Source: Rhabdophis nuchalis (taxonomy: Eukaryota; Chordata; Lepidosauria; Squamata; Natricidae). Taken from it: a stretch of DNA of 64,000 nt. This document shows positions 11,271 to 22,375 of the stretch, one piece after another. The DNA lies in contig CM077646.1 in the NCBI GenBank assembly GCA_039707465.1, positions 79,632,715 through 79,696,714 on the forward strand, given 5' to 3'. How positions within the stretch are numbered: the first letter of the stretch is position 1; the number at the start of each line of letters is the position of its first letter. Both the position numbers and the translations under genes were made by a program. The notes below the pieces were generated by a model. It saw only the letters and a list, made by a program, of their open reading frames with translations, ran no database searches and had not been told where the DNA came from.

Positions 11271-12636
11271 GGATGAGAACCTGTGGCCTAGTGGCAATTA
11301 CAACGGCCTCACATGTAAAACAGCCCAGGTTCAAACCCCAGTAAGGTTATGACTAGCTGATGAGAGCTAAATAGCTTGAAATAGATCTATACTAGTCTCC
11401 CTTTATTTATTTATCAGCACAAAAATGTATCACACACACATATATATATATGATATGTTTTTGTGCTGATAAATAAATATTTTTTTGAAAAAAAGTATAT
11501 GCCACTTGATGTTATTAGATTTTACAGAAAAAGGTTTTGTGGTACTTTTTTTTTTTTACATATAGCATACGTAGCACATTTCTGGAACATACAGTACTGT
11601 AAATTGTAGATTTAAAGAAGACTCAGCCATAAGTAGAAGTGTGATGAAAATTGCCAAGATGTTTTTTCTCTAGTAAAAATGTTGGAAAAGCAATATTAAT
11701 TTCCATTTTTGACAAAGCATAAAATATGCATTTCTTATAATGCAGAATATGTGCCAAAAGTGGTTAAGATATCAGAGCCACAAGCAGTCTTCTAGTTTTC
11801 ACCAAAATTATAAATCAAAATATGTAGACAAGATACATCTTGCCAAATGGCTCTGGTCTAACATGAACCTGATCCCAAAAAAAACCCCTCTTAAACTTTT
11901 GCTATGATCAATGCATTTACCAAGACAAACTGGTAAAGCAAAGTGGATTGCAGGCCAAGAAGTTATATTCCTGCAGAAACATGATATTTAATGCTTCAAA
12001 GTTGGAAATTATCAAAAACTTTGTTCTAGTTTAGTTAAACTAGATTTGTAGGATTGACATGTTCATCGGGTTTATTAATTTAATACATTTTAATTGATGT
12101 TTATTGTATTTTGTGTTTTTAAATAATGCCTGTGCGCCGCCCTGGGTCCTAACAAGGAGAAGGGCGGGGTATAAATTTAATAAAATAAAATAAATCTGCA
12201 ATTCATCTAAGCAATCCTGTGTGACAAACATAGCTTTCCCCTTCCTTCCTTAAATAGCAGCTTTGAAAAATAAGAACATGGCTAAACTGATCTAAAATTG
12301 CTCACCTTACAATTATGATATTAAAGATGCAGAAATCATATCAGAGGATACCTACTGAGGTCATCCCAGCTATTGATCTACCATTTCTGGAAAGTTCCCA
12401 AAATAACTGATATCTTGAGCTGAAGAAAAAAGAAGCCCAGCTTTTGCTGTGCCCTGAAGCTACTGGTTCTTATTCTTCTTATGGTAGCTGTTACCTATGT
12501 TTATGTTTTATTTTATTTTAAAATCGTCTGACCTTTCCTGAACTTCTCTCCGGCTGATTCTCCCATAAATATGTTCAGTTGGAGACAGGAGTTAATTTTA
12601 CTCTCCATCTCTTTGGGGAAATGCAATGGTTTGAAA
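11271..12636. other. Stretch without recognised gene apart from L2 copy c
   Basis: 11400-11480 has an imperfect inverted pair (TTATTTATCAGCACAAAAA and TTTTTGTGCTGATAAATAA) around CACACATATATATATA. Otherwise unremarkable. Confidence 0.5.
12045..12195 (+). mobile_element. L2-clade LINE 3' end, copy c
   Basis: About 150 bp with TGTGCGCCGCCCTGGGTCCT and GAAGGGCGGGGTATAAAT; tail is an AATAA repeat. Confidence 0.82.
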
Positions 12637-12760
12637 CAGGTCTTCAAACTTGGCAACTTTTAAGACTTGTGGACTTTAACTCCCAGAATTCTCTGCTGGC
12701 TGGAGAATTCTGGGAGTTGAAGCCCACAAGTCTTAAAGTTGCCAAGGTTGGGGACCCCTG
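12637..12760. mobile_element. Palindromic hAT-type MITE
   Basis: The arms pair around TCCCAGAATTCTCTGCTGGC; outer ends are CAGGTCTTCAAACTTGGC and CCAAGGTTGGGGACCCCTG. Flanks GTTTGAAA/CTTTGAAG match at six of eight bases. Confidence 0.8.
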
Positions 12761-13076
12761 CTTTGAAGTGTCAAATGTCTTTTCAGGAACACAAAGGAAA
12801 TTCTGGAGGATGGCTCTATTCTCCAAAGGAACAGTGTGAATTTTCCCCATGAAGATTCATGGCAGAATTAATCATTTTGAATGAGGACAATTCTGCCTCT
12901 TGAAGCCTACCACAGAGTGTCTACCTCCCCTGGTCTTTCTGTCCTGAATGGAGCCTCCAGACACTTAACTGCTTAACTTAGACCTCTCAAATGAAAAAAG
13001 GGGAAAGTTCCCTTTTCACCTGCTACCCGATGAAAATTCATGCATAGCTTGCTTTGTGCAGAGTGTTGGTTCTAGT

Positions 13077-13292
13077 CAGGGGTGTGTTCCAGATTCTTTT
13101 ACTGCCGGTTCTCGCAGAGACGCACTTCGGGCATGCACACCCTTGATGTGCACTATGCACGCATGCACAGTAGTGAAAAAATGCTTCTGCACATACGCAC
13201 AAGCAAAAAATAAGATGGCTCAGCCTAAGGCGCTGCCAATGTGCAGCCAAGACTCGGCCAAACCAGTCCAAACCGGTAGGAACCCACCACTG
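13077..13292. mobile_element. hAT-type MITE, same family as 41054
   Basis: Ends CAGGGGTGTGTTCC and AACCGGTAGGAACCCACCAC. Flanks GTTCTAGT/GTTTTAGT differ at one base of eight. Confidence 0.88.
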
Positions 13293-13555
13293 GTTTTAGT
13301 CAATGGTTCAGAAATATTTATGTCCACGGAAAGCAGAAGTCACATTTTCTCAGAGTAGCTCATTGTCTAGAATCAGATATTTAATTCTTAAGATGTTCTC
13401 AGCCAATTAAGAATATGCTGAGTCAAGTGGTCTTTTTCAACATTAAATAAGGCAGGGAAAACATACCTAAACTAGCAGTGTGCATAAAAAAAAGATCAAG
13501 GAGTTGCTGCAATTTTACTCCACTAGTTGTGGACTAGTTGCCGACTATAGGCAGC

Positions 13556-13830
13556 AGTGCTCATCTCTGTTTTAAGGCCATTGAGCCAGCGGTGTCTGGT
13601 GACATTTTCATGGTCATGTGGGCAGTATGACGTTACAAAGTGCTGTTACCTTCCCACCAAAGTGTACCTATTTATCTATTCTCATTTGCATGCTTTCGAA
13701 CTGCTAGGTTGGCTGAGGCAAGGATGGGAACTCACCCCATCACATGGCACTCATGTCTCAAAGCTGGGCTGACGGCTTTCCAGATAACAAGCCTGGTGTT
13801 TTAACTGCTGAGCCGCCATGCTGCCCCTGC
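13556..13830 (+). mobile_element. tRNA-type SINE (GTCATGTGGCCAGCATGAC type)
   Basis: Shares TTTTCATGGTCATGTGGGCA, GCTGTTACCTTCCCACCAAA and TGCTTTCGAACTGCTAGGTT with copies at 30494 and 57405. It ends with the tRNA-like AACTGCTGAGCCGCCATGCT. Confidence 0.8.
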
Positions 13831-15009
13831 AGTATCCATAGGAGCATCTGATTATTTTTTTCTATGGAATAATATGGTTGCATGTGTGTATGTGCATGAG
13901 CACTTACTCCTCAGGGATCTATGGAGGTAGGTATATATGTGTTGCCTCTCTGTGTATGTTTTGACTGTCCCCTCAAATTTCATCTATGTGGTTTCTTGCA
14001 TATATGTGTATTGGGAAGAGGAGTGGGTAGGTAGATAGGGGGCTATGGGTGGTTTAACCAGAAAAAAAGGGCTTTTGGGGGTGAATGTTTTTTCTCTGCA
14101 GCCACTGACTGGCCCATTGTCAATCTCTTATTTTACAACATTCCATCGAGTTGGGGAGAATAAAAATTAAGGACAAAAATACTTGAAAGTGTATGCCAGG
14201 AATGAGGGTTATGGACTTGTTTTAAAAGGAACCTGGTCTACTTCTTCCTGAAGTACAACTTAGGAATGAAATATGGCTCTCAAAGGAAGGCCTCAAGAGA
14301 CTACCATATTTAGTCTACAAAACAAAAACTATTTAGGGAACATGACAAATTAAATCGTTTTTACCACTCAGAAGTTATTAATATTTCATTTTACTATATA
14401 AGAGCTGAGGCTGAATTATAATGACTTGCTAAAAAACTGACACTGAGTTTATATAAGTCCAAAGATGCTGTTCCAGGTTTTTGGAATTATTTTATAATAA
14501 ATTGGTTCTTCTTCACAATACTTTGGCTTCAAGCACAGGCCGAGATGCATCATAAGTTGTCAGGATGAGAAGGTTAACCCCAAACCTTGATCATGGTTTG
14601 GCTGGAAGGCTTGTGCTACAAACAAACTCTGCACAAAAGTTAAAGCAAAGCAGTCTGGGGCAGTTTGATCTCTGATTTCATTTTTCAAGTGCTTGGGTCT
14701 GGAAAACTTAAAATGTGGTTTAGGCCTTTTCCCCACAAATTACTCTTCTTGGCCTTGGTATTTCGTGCTTACCAAGTTCATAGCATTTGTTAAAATATCA
14801 TTTTGGCATTGTCTCTATAAAAGAGGAAGCTACAGATTGTGATTGCCAGAAGTAAAAAGTGATAGTCAGAAATAAAATAAAAACTATAATGTTAATCAGG
14901 GTATTTGTTACAATACAACATACATAGCACTGGGTTGCAGGGTGAGCAAAAATAACCGTTGTACGTTTACAGTTGTATCATACTTGAAATACATCCCTTT
15001 ATACGCTAC
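13831..15009. other. Stretch without recognised feature
   Basis: No repeat or gene recognised; 13870-14040 is TG-rich. Confidence 0.5.
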
Positions 15010-15180
15010 ATCCTTTCAGTTTGGAGAGCCGGTTTCTCCTATGCTCAAGGCACCAGGCTAGAAACCGGTCGATCTCTCAGCCAAACTGACCCAGTGGGGT
15101 TATTTTGGAGAAAAAAGGAGGAGGAAGGAGTATTAAGTATGCCACCTAAATGCAAGATATGAATAAATTAAATAAAAACA
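15010..15180 (+). mobile_element. tRNA-type SINE, rearranged copy
   Basis: AAGGCACCAGGCTAGAAACC and CAGCCAAACTGACCCAGTGG, then GGAGGAGGAAGGAGTATTAA, ending AATAAATTAAATAAAA. The middle is deleted. Confidence 0.75.
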
Positions 15181-15550
15181 AATAAATCATGGGAAAGTAG
15201 AATCCTAGATCAAATGCAAACAACACTACAGAAAATTAGGTCTATCATCTCATTGTTGGCTCTTTGGGAACTTTTAAAGACAGAGCTCCTAGGGAGTGAA
15301 TGGTCATCATTGTGCTTATTGTATTATAGTAAATATGTTACTGGGTTTTGGAGTTCTTTATAATGTAAATATCTAGGACTGTTCTTCCTTTATTAGGGAG
15401 GAATATATATATTGTATTTTTTATGTCAGAGCACCTGATATGCCCAAATAGGGGAGGAAGGGAGCTTACTGCTACCCATTTTGCCTTTCAGCTCCAATCT
15501 AGGAGCCTTCCAGGCAGAAAACCATATATGCACATATATTGTATTGTATG

Positions 15551-15830
15551 CAGAGGTGATATTCAGCCAGTTTGAACCGGTTCACTCGAACCGATAGTGG
15601 AAATTTTAGGTTAGGCCACGCTCCAGGGCTGGGTTGCTGCCGCCGTTACTGGTTTGCTTTATGCACATGTGCACAGTTGCCTGTAAAATGTTCTGTGCAT
15701 GCGCAGAACATTTAAAAAGGACAAAAATCCATGCCGGCAACACCAATGGCAACCAGAGAATTAGTTTGGAGGTGTGGCCAATCTGGGTTGCTGCCATTTC
15801 TGCGACCCAGCCTACTCCTACCTGGGGTTC
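15551..15830. mobile_element. Related hAT-type MITE, degenerate
   Basis: CAGAGGTGATATTCAGCCAG, GAACCGGTTCACTCGAACCG and CTGTGCATGCGCAGAAC resemble the same family. The right terminus is not clear. Confidence 0.65.
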
Positions 15831-15899
15831 CTGAACTTCATTCCATGAAGCAGATCTCACAATGAGAAGTAGCCCAATTATGAATTCACAGGACATGCT

Positions 15900-17292
15900 G
15901 GCAATGCTCTTTTATCAACACATATCACACCAAAAGAAATAGCCATCACTTAAAGACTTTTGGATGAAAACTCCAAAGAATATATGCTTTGAAATAAAAG
16001 ACAGTGAAAATCTTACTACCAAGCAGATCTTTGTGAAAGTATGTTTTCATCACTTATTACAACCAAGACCAAATATCAAAATACCCTGCGTGTTACCCCA
16101 ATTCTAAGACTTCAAAAATCTTTCTATAGACATTGATGAAATAGGCTGTCATTTGCAAGACCATAAACTAAGATGTATTAAATGTAAAGAAAAAGAATAG
16201 GTATTATAAAAACATGCATTATTTCAGCATTTTTATCTTCTTAAAAAAACAATTGAGAGAACGAGAGAGTCTCCAAGGTTTGAAAGAGTAAGAAATATTG
16301 GGAAACCAATGGAGCCTTCCCCTTTTTGCAGCTCCAGTATTGAAGCTTTGTGAACTTCACATGTTTATAGTATCAGCCTGCTAAATATTTTGTAAAGAAT
16401 AATATTTCTGTAGAGTTGATTTAATAAAACTTAAATCACTTAGAAATCAATTGCCCTTAGCAATGAAAATTCTGTATCGGTTATATTTATCTAGCATGTT
16501 AACATAGAATTATGGAGTTTTAAAGCAGTAAAAATATTTCCCTACCTATTGCAAATTAATACTTAAATTGGCTCTAATGGGATCATCCTAGATGTTTTAT
16601 TACCCAAATTGTTAATTGCTCCATCTGGAGAGTAACCTGCTGCTTCCAAAGAATCCTAATTTCCAATTGCCCTGAGAACTTCAAGTAAGTGCCATATTTC
16701 TTCTGGTTTCTACAAAGGCTAATCATACAAAGCTGGGATTGTTTGATACTTCAGCTTATTTCATTTCACTTTACCAGAGCCAAGCTAAACACTGACTTTA
16801 CTCTCCTCGAGTTGAAATAGTGGCAACCAATGAAAGAAGGAGAAAAATAGTTTCACTCACTTAGTTCTGTACTTTGTATGAGTTCAGTTTTCTGCATGTT
16901 TTGCAGCAACTTTGTTTGAAATTTTAAAAGACCAGCCCACTAAAGAAAATACCCATTCTCTAGAGAGAGAGAAATTCTAATAAGAAAAATTAGGCTGGCA
17001 GTCATATAAATTCATAAAAGTTCAATTAATAAATAAAGTAGTTGTAGTTGTAGTATGTTAACATAATTTGGTTAATGTGTTAGAGAAATGTAAAGCTTGG
17101 ATCACTTCTTAGAGACCCAGCAATTCACATCAGCCCTGATGACAGATCAAGCATTTGGATCCTTGAGTTTAATTGATATGAAGAAGCCTGCAGCATGGGA
17201 TTTCATACTGATGCAAGCTGTTAGAATTATAGACAATTTTATGTAATCATTGAAAATGATATTTCAATGGTGTATACTGCCATAACACCCTG
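15900..17292. other. Stretch without gene; possible conserved element at 16380-16800
   Basis: 16380-16800 is repeat-free, with many TTAAT/ATTA cores, CAAATTGTTAATTGCTCCAT and an E-box CATCTG. Plausible homeodomain-target DNA; untested. Confidence 0.4.
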
Positions 17293-17297
17293 GATAT

Positions 17298-17864
17298 TGT
17301 TGTGGCCCGCCAGCAGCCAGTGGAGCTGGCAGCAGATTTGGACAGTGAGGAGGTTGGGGAGGAACATGGGCCACTCCTGAAGTCTGGAGAAGGCTCTGAT
17401 GAGGGCTCTGTGTCAGAGGCAGAGAGGGGGCCAGAGCCGTATGCCAGTTATCAGCTGCCTTCAGAATCAAATATCAGTGAGGCAGATGAACAGCTGGAGC
17501 CTGTTCCCAGTGCGTGCATGCGCAGAGTTGCCAGACAAGGGGAACAACTAAAGAACAGGGGTCGACTTGTGAGTAAGGCCACAGGTGGATGATGAATGAC
17601 CCCTCCCAGAGGAATTAAAAGAGGAACGAAGGGGGAGTAGAGTTTGCAGGAGACAATTAGGTCGCTTAATTTGTTTGTGATTCTCCAAGATTCCTTGCCA
17701 AGTTTTGCAAATATCGGCCTGCTTGGCAGCTCTCCAAGCCAGATAAGGTCTGTGCCTGTAAACGCTCCCTTAAAAGACTTTGCTGGATGTGAATGAGCAG
17801 AATTCACAGTAAATTAATAAAAGAGGTTTTTGGTTCATGCTCTTGAACAGCCTAGGTCAGAACA
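17298..17864 (+). mobile_element. Solo LTR, family A copy 1
   Basis: 567 bp beginning TGTTGTGGCCCGCCAGC and ending GTCAGAACA. GATA lies on both sides (17293-17296 and 17865-17868), with one unmatched base before the left TG. AATTAATAAAAGAGG near the end may be the polyadenylation signal. A 96-codon open frame inside is acidic low-complexity and not convincing. No internal retroviral or gypsy genes flank it, so it is a recombined solo LTR. Confidence 0.82.
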
Positions 17865-18399
17865 GATACTTTTACAAACTAAGTTTGCAAACTAAGATTT
17901 ATTTTTTTAGTCCACTGGTTTTGATAAAATCCTGTTTGATAAAATGACTGTTCAGCAACCTGTACATGGTGATGTGGTTATAAAAGGCCTGCTTTAGCAT
18001 TAGCTTAGCAAGATAAAACACATCACATAAAAGTTGCACATTCTATATTCATTCTATGATAGAAGTGAGATAAAGTTTGTCAGATCCTTCAGTTTCTTTC
18101 TGGCTGATCCTTATTTATCAGATATTAAATAAGTTGACTCTTTTTTATTTTTGCATCCTCTTTTGCTTCATCCAGATTGAAAGGTTTCATAGCACTGGGT
18201 CAACGTGTTTGGGATTTTACTATGAATTTAGTACTGGAGTTTCCTAACTTTTTTTTTTATTATTATTATTATTTTTATTATAATTTTCCACAAATTATAC
18301 ATATAAACATAAAATTTACTTTTTTTTTTTAACAATAATCCACCCAGTGCTATACAAAACGAAAGGAAGAGTTGGTTCTTTGGATATCTTCAATTGTCT

Positions 18400-19140
18400 T
18401 TAAGATCTCCAAAATCCGCGTTCTCTGGGTACAGGTGTCGAGGCATCCAAAGTTCCAAGTGCATAGTCCACAAATGGGTTCCAAATCTTCCAGAAAATGT
18501 CTTTTTTATAGACCCCCTCTCTGAATTTAATATCACATGTCATTTTATCATTTAAAGCTAATTTCCACATTTCACAATACCACTCTTCTATTTTCATATT
18601 TACCTCTATTTTCCAATATCTTGCTATTATAATTCTACCTATTATAATCATAATTCTAATCAATTCTTTCTCATATTTTGTTAATTCTAAATCCTTAATT
18701 ATCAGTAGTAATATAGATTCTGATCTCAAAGTTATTCTTTTCTTCATCATTTCAAACATCGTTTCCTCCAATTGTTGCCAAAACTTGTTAATTTTTCCAC
18801 ATTTATACCACATGTGTTCATAGGTTCCCACTTCCTTATTACATCTCTAACATTTATTACTAATATTTTTATCCATCAATGATAACCTTAATGGATTCCA
18901 ATACCATTTCCAAACTACCTTAAAGTTATGCTCTTTGATCCTTATAGACATAATCCTCATAATTCGACTTTTCCAATTCACATTCCAATCCAAGTCTAAT
19001 ATTTTAATCTTAAACTCTTCCTCCCAATTCGTCTTCATTACCATTTGTGGATTTCCATCAAAGTTTATAATCTTATATATCTTACTAACGAGTCCCTTTA
19101 ACCCAATTTCATCCTTAATAATTTGAGATACTAAACGGTA
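18400..19140 (-). pseudogene. L1 ORF2 extreme C-terminus, uninverted half
   Basis: Reads QIIKDEIGLKGLVSKIYK, then a tract with WNVNWKSRIMRIMSIR, then the conserved cysteine/histidine end YEHMWYKCGKINKFWQQLEE. One in-frame stop falls in the CWR..EVGTYEHMW stretch near 18846. Followed by a short AT-rich 3' UTR and poly-A. Confidence 0.88.
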
Positions 19141-19164
19141 AATTGGTCAAAATCTGAATTATTA

Positions 19165-19954
19165 ATGAACAAAAATGATAAGGAGTGGGAGAGTATGCAA
19201 GAACAATTTGGGATAAGAATTAAAAATACACTGAAATATTTGGGAATAACACTTTCACTTAAAGTTAGAGAATTGAAAAAAATTAATTATGATGTGATGT
19301 TGGATGAAGTAGAGAAGAAGATAGATAAATATAAGGAGATAAAGTTGTCTTGGTTTGGCAGAATTGCAATGTGTAAGATGATGTTGTTACCAAAGTTTAA
19401 TTTTTTATTTGAGATGCTACCATTAAATTTGACAGAGAAGGATATGGAAGGATATCAGAAGAAATTAGATAAATTTTGCAATGGTGGGAAAAGACCTAGA
19501 TTAATGAAGAAAATGTGGTATCAAAATCAAAAGGAAGGTGGATTGGGAATTCCCAATCTACTTAATTATTATTGGGCCTATAATATTCGAACTGTAATAA
19601 AAATACTTAAAGGAGGAGATGGTCATTGGGGAGATCTAGAGTTAAAGGATATAAAGAGATTTGGCCCTACATGGTTTTTAGATAAAATAAAAACAAAAAA
19701 GGTAATTAACAGTTATTGGTTAAAGGGATTGAGCAAAATTTGGAATAAATTCGTTAAAATATTGATTCCGGATATATCCTTCTTGGGGAAGACACTTGGA
19801 AGTTGGCCGATTAAAATCAATATAAGTCGAGAGAAAGTAATTGAAGATGACAATATAGGAAGTATAGTAAATTGGTTAAGAGCATTAGAAATTGAGAGCA
19901 GAAAAAAAGAAATAATTGAAAAATTGGAACTGAATTGGTTTGAGAAAATACAGA
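19165..19954 (+). pseudogene. L1 ORF2 C-terminal segment, inverted half
   Basis: About 263 codons without interruption, covering the region just after the reverse transcriptase of L1 ORF2 (KYLGITLSLKVREL, GRIAMCKMMLLPKF, NGGKRPRLMKKMWYQNQKEG). It stops at the target duplication, so it is only a fragment. The open frame over ~800 bp indicates a recent insertion. Confidence 0.88.
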
Positions 19955-19969
19955 GAGTTTCCTAACTTT

Positions 19970-21033
19970 ATACATCTCAGTTGAGCAGTATAGAATCTCA
20001 AAACTGAAATTCTATACTGCTTACTATTGTGAAATTACTATTGTGAAAGCTCTTTCCTAGCCTGGCTAGGCCAGTACGGAGCACTTGGGAAGACCTTTCA
20101 TGCTCTGGCCAAAATATTTTTGCAAGCAATCTTTCTATTTTTTTCAGTTGCCTTATTTTTCTCCTGCTATATCTTGTCCACCTCCAAGGTCATCTATCAT
20201 GATCACATAAGGTTCTGTGGGCCACTGCATCATATTAATTTACTGCTCCTAAGAATCTTAAGACTGCATCTGACAGAGAAGGAGGCAAACTCCGTTTCCA
20301 ATTAAAGTCAGCCCCTAAGTGACAATGATTGCCATATTTACAAATATTACCAAAATGCAGCAAAACATATTTCCTTTTGACTCCTTGAAGTAAAATACAA
20401 TTCATTTTTAGTGACATTTAGACATTTATGTTGCCATTGAACCATTTCTGTAGCTGGAGGGATATTTATTTACCAAGCATGTCACAAATGAAATTGAAAG
20501 GAAAGATTTGTTTGCATAAATACTGATCATCTTGATATTTTAATAGCCCCATGCAAATGTTCCTAACCTTGGAATATAAGGAAACTGTGAAAAGATGGTT
20601 GTGATTTGTATCGTTTCAAAAAGTACAACATTCCTGTATAAATAACCATTGCTTACAAATACCAACCCATAGTTTGAAGCTGATGAAAGAGATTTATTTG
20701 CATTAATATGCTTTCATTAAGTCCTGAAAGAATAAAACTGTTGTGCAGCAATGTTTAAAAGCTTGATCACTCTGTATAAATGTATGCGCTCCTATAAATA
20801 CATATAACCAAAATTATGCAAAACATTTACATGATTTCAACAGTGAAATACTATGGAGTATATCCCAACTAGTGAATCATAGACCAGATATTGCCTTAGA
20901 CTCATACTTTGCACTAAGACATGACTTGTTTAATCATTGTTTGTTATTGAATAAACCCCAACTGACCATAACTTAATCTATTTTTTATTTATTAAATTGA
21001 TTATGGCTGCCAATCAAATAAACCCTGGCTCCC
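19970..21033. other. Stretch without recognised gene
   Basis: Repeat-free except for short AT runs; contains the paired octamers described separately. Confidence 0.5.
20551..20703. promoter_or_regulatory. Paired octamer (POU) motifs in repeat-free DNA
   Basis: ATGCAAAT at 20551-20558 and its inverse ATTTGCAT at 20696-20703. The second is followed by TAATATG. The region 20400-20750 has no recognised repeat, so it is a candidate enhancer only. Confidence 0.35.
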
Positions 21034-21039
21034 TTATAG

Positions 21040-21509
21040 ATTTAGATTTAGATTTTATTAAATTTGTATCCTGCACCTATCTCCAATAGGACCCAGGGCA
21101 GCGCACAGGCATTTAAAAAACACAATATACAGTACAAAAATATACAAACATCCTAAAACCTTATTAAATTAAATACTCCTGCGCTAAAATATAGTTTAAA
21201 ACCTTCTAATTAAAAATTTGTATATCTAACCCTCAGTCGTTTATCAGGTGGATTTACCCTAAGCCGGCATGCTGAAACAGCTGCGTTTTTAAACGTTGGC
21301 GGAATAGGCGGAGGTCCGAGGTGGTACAGAGATCGGGAGGTAGGTCATTCCAGAGGGTAGGGCCTGCCACAGAGAAGGCCCTTCCCCTGGGCGTCGCCAA
21401 CCGGCATTGCCCGGCTGACGGCACCCGGAGAAGACCCTCTCTGTGGGAGCGGATCGGACAAAGGGATGTATGGGGCAGGAGACGGTCTTGCATATAACTA
21501 GGCCCCGAG
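21040..21509 (-). mobile_element. L2-clade LINE 3' end, copy d
   Basis: Minus-strand coding remnant (RAFSVAGPTLWNDLPPDL) and 3' UTR; tail is AAATCT repeats (TAGATT on plus). TTATAG at 21034-21039 and 21510-21515 is a plausible short target duplication. Confidence 0.87.
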
Positions 21510-21704
21510 TTATAGTTTCTAAATATTCAATCAAAATAGTTAACAGTTAACGTTCATGTTAATTCGGTTCATACAACATGCTAAACCAAACTTTTACTTG
21601 AATAGTAACAGTAAACTTGATTTGAAGATGATAGCAAAGATGATTAGGAGGCTGGAGGCAAAATATATATGATAAATGTTTGCAGGAACTGGGTATGTCT
21701 AGAC

Positions 21705-22015
21705 CAGTGATGGCTAACCTTTTTTGGCTTGCGTGCCAAAAGCGGGGGGAGCGCAGGGGGGTCGTGCATGGCCGTGCCACACCCATAATGCTATGTGCGT
21801 TATCCCCTGCTTTTGTCATGCTTTTTTCTCCCTCCCCACCTCCAGAGGCTTCAGGAGCTTCCCTGAAGCCTCCAGAGGGCGAAAAACAGCCTCAAAAGAA
21901 GGCCTAAATCAGCTGGCCAGCGCACACATGGGCTAACAGAGCAACGCCTCACGTGCCCTAAGAAATGGTTCTGCGTGCCACCTGTGGCACCCGTTCCATA
22001 GGTTCACCATCACTG
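21705..22015. mobile_element. hAT-type MITE of the CAGTGATGGCTAACC family
   Basis: Starts CAGTGATGGCTAACCTTTTT and ends AGGTTCACCATCACTG, inverted. GGTTCACCATCACT is repeated directly after the end, which hides any 8-bp duplication. Confidence 0.82.
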
Positions 22016-22049
22016 GTTCACCATCACTAACGAAGAGAAACGGTCTTCC

Positions 22050-22375
22050 AATATTTGAGGGATGGCACAGAAAAGATGGATCAACCAATTCTTCAAAGCA
22101 CCTGAGGGTAGGACAAGAAGTAAGAGATGGTAACTTATCAAGGAGAGAACCAATCTAGAACTAAAGAGAAATTTCCTAACAACGAGAACAACTAACCAGC
22201 GGAATGGCTTGCTTTCAGAAATTGTGGGTGCTCTGGCACTGGAAGTTTTTAAGAAAAGATTGGACAGCGATTTGTCCAGAATGGTACAGGGTCTCTTGCT
22301 TGAGCATGGGGTTCAACTAGATGATCTGCAAGATTTCTTCCAATTGCGTTATTTTGTATTATGGTGTTTTCTAGA
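22050..22375 (+). mobile_element. CR1-type LINE 3' end
   Basis: Contains the conserved CR1 3' sequence: GAAATTGTGGGTGCTCTGGC, GGAAGTTTTTAAGAAAAGAT, GGTCTCTTGCTTGAGCATGG and GTTCAACTAGATGATCTGCA, ending CTTCCAATTGCGTTATTTTG. Only the last ~300 bp remain. Confidence 0.85.

Larger units (their letters stand above)
18252..19954 (-). mobile_element. L1 insertion with 5' inversion (twin priming)
   Basis: A 15-bp duplication GAGTTTCCTAACTTT flanks the element perfectly (18237-18251 and 19955-19969). On the minus strand the 3' part (about 19145 down to 18252) codes the very end of L1 ORF2, including the HMWYKCGKINKFW motif, and ends in a poly-A (poly-T on plus). On the plus strand the adjoining part (about 19150-19954) codes an upstream ORF2 segment (KYLGITL; GRIAMCKMMLLPKFNFLFEM; KEGGLGIPNLLNYY). 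The two halves are in opposite orientation and are successive parts of one ORF2, as expected for a twin-primed, 5'-truncated L1 insertion. Confidence 0.93.

Noticed and set aside
17302..17592. 96-codon acidic frame
   Set aside because: Inside the solo LTR; the related LTR does not keep a comparable gene.
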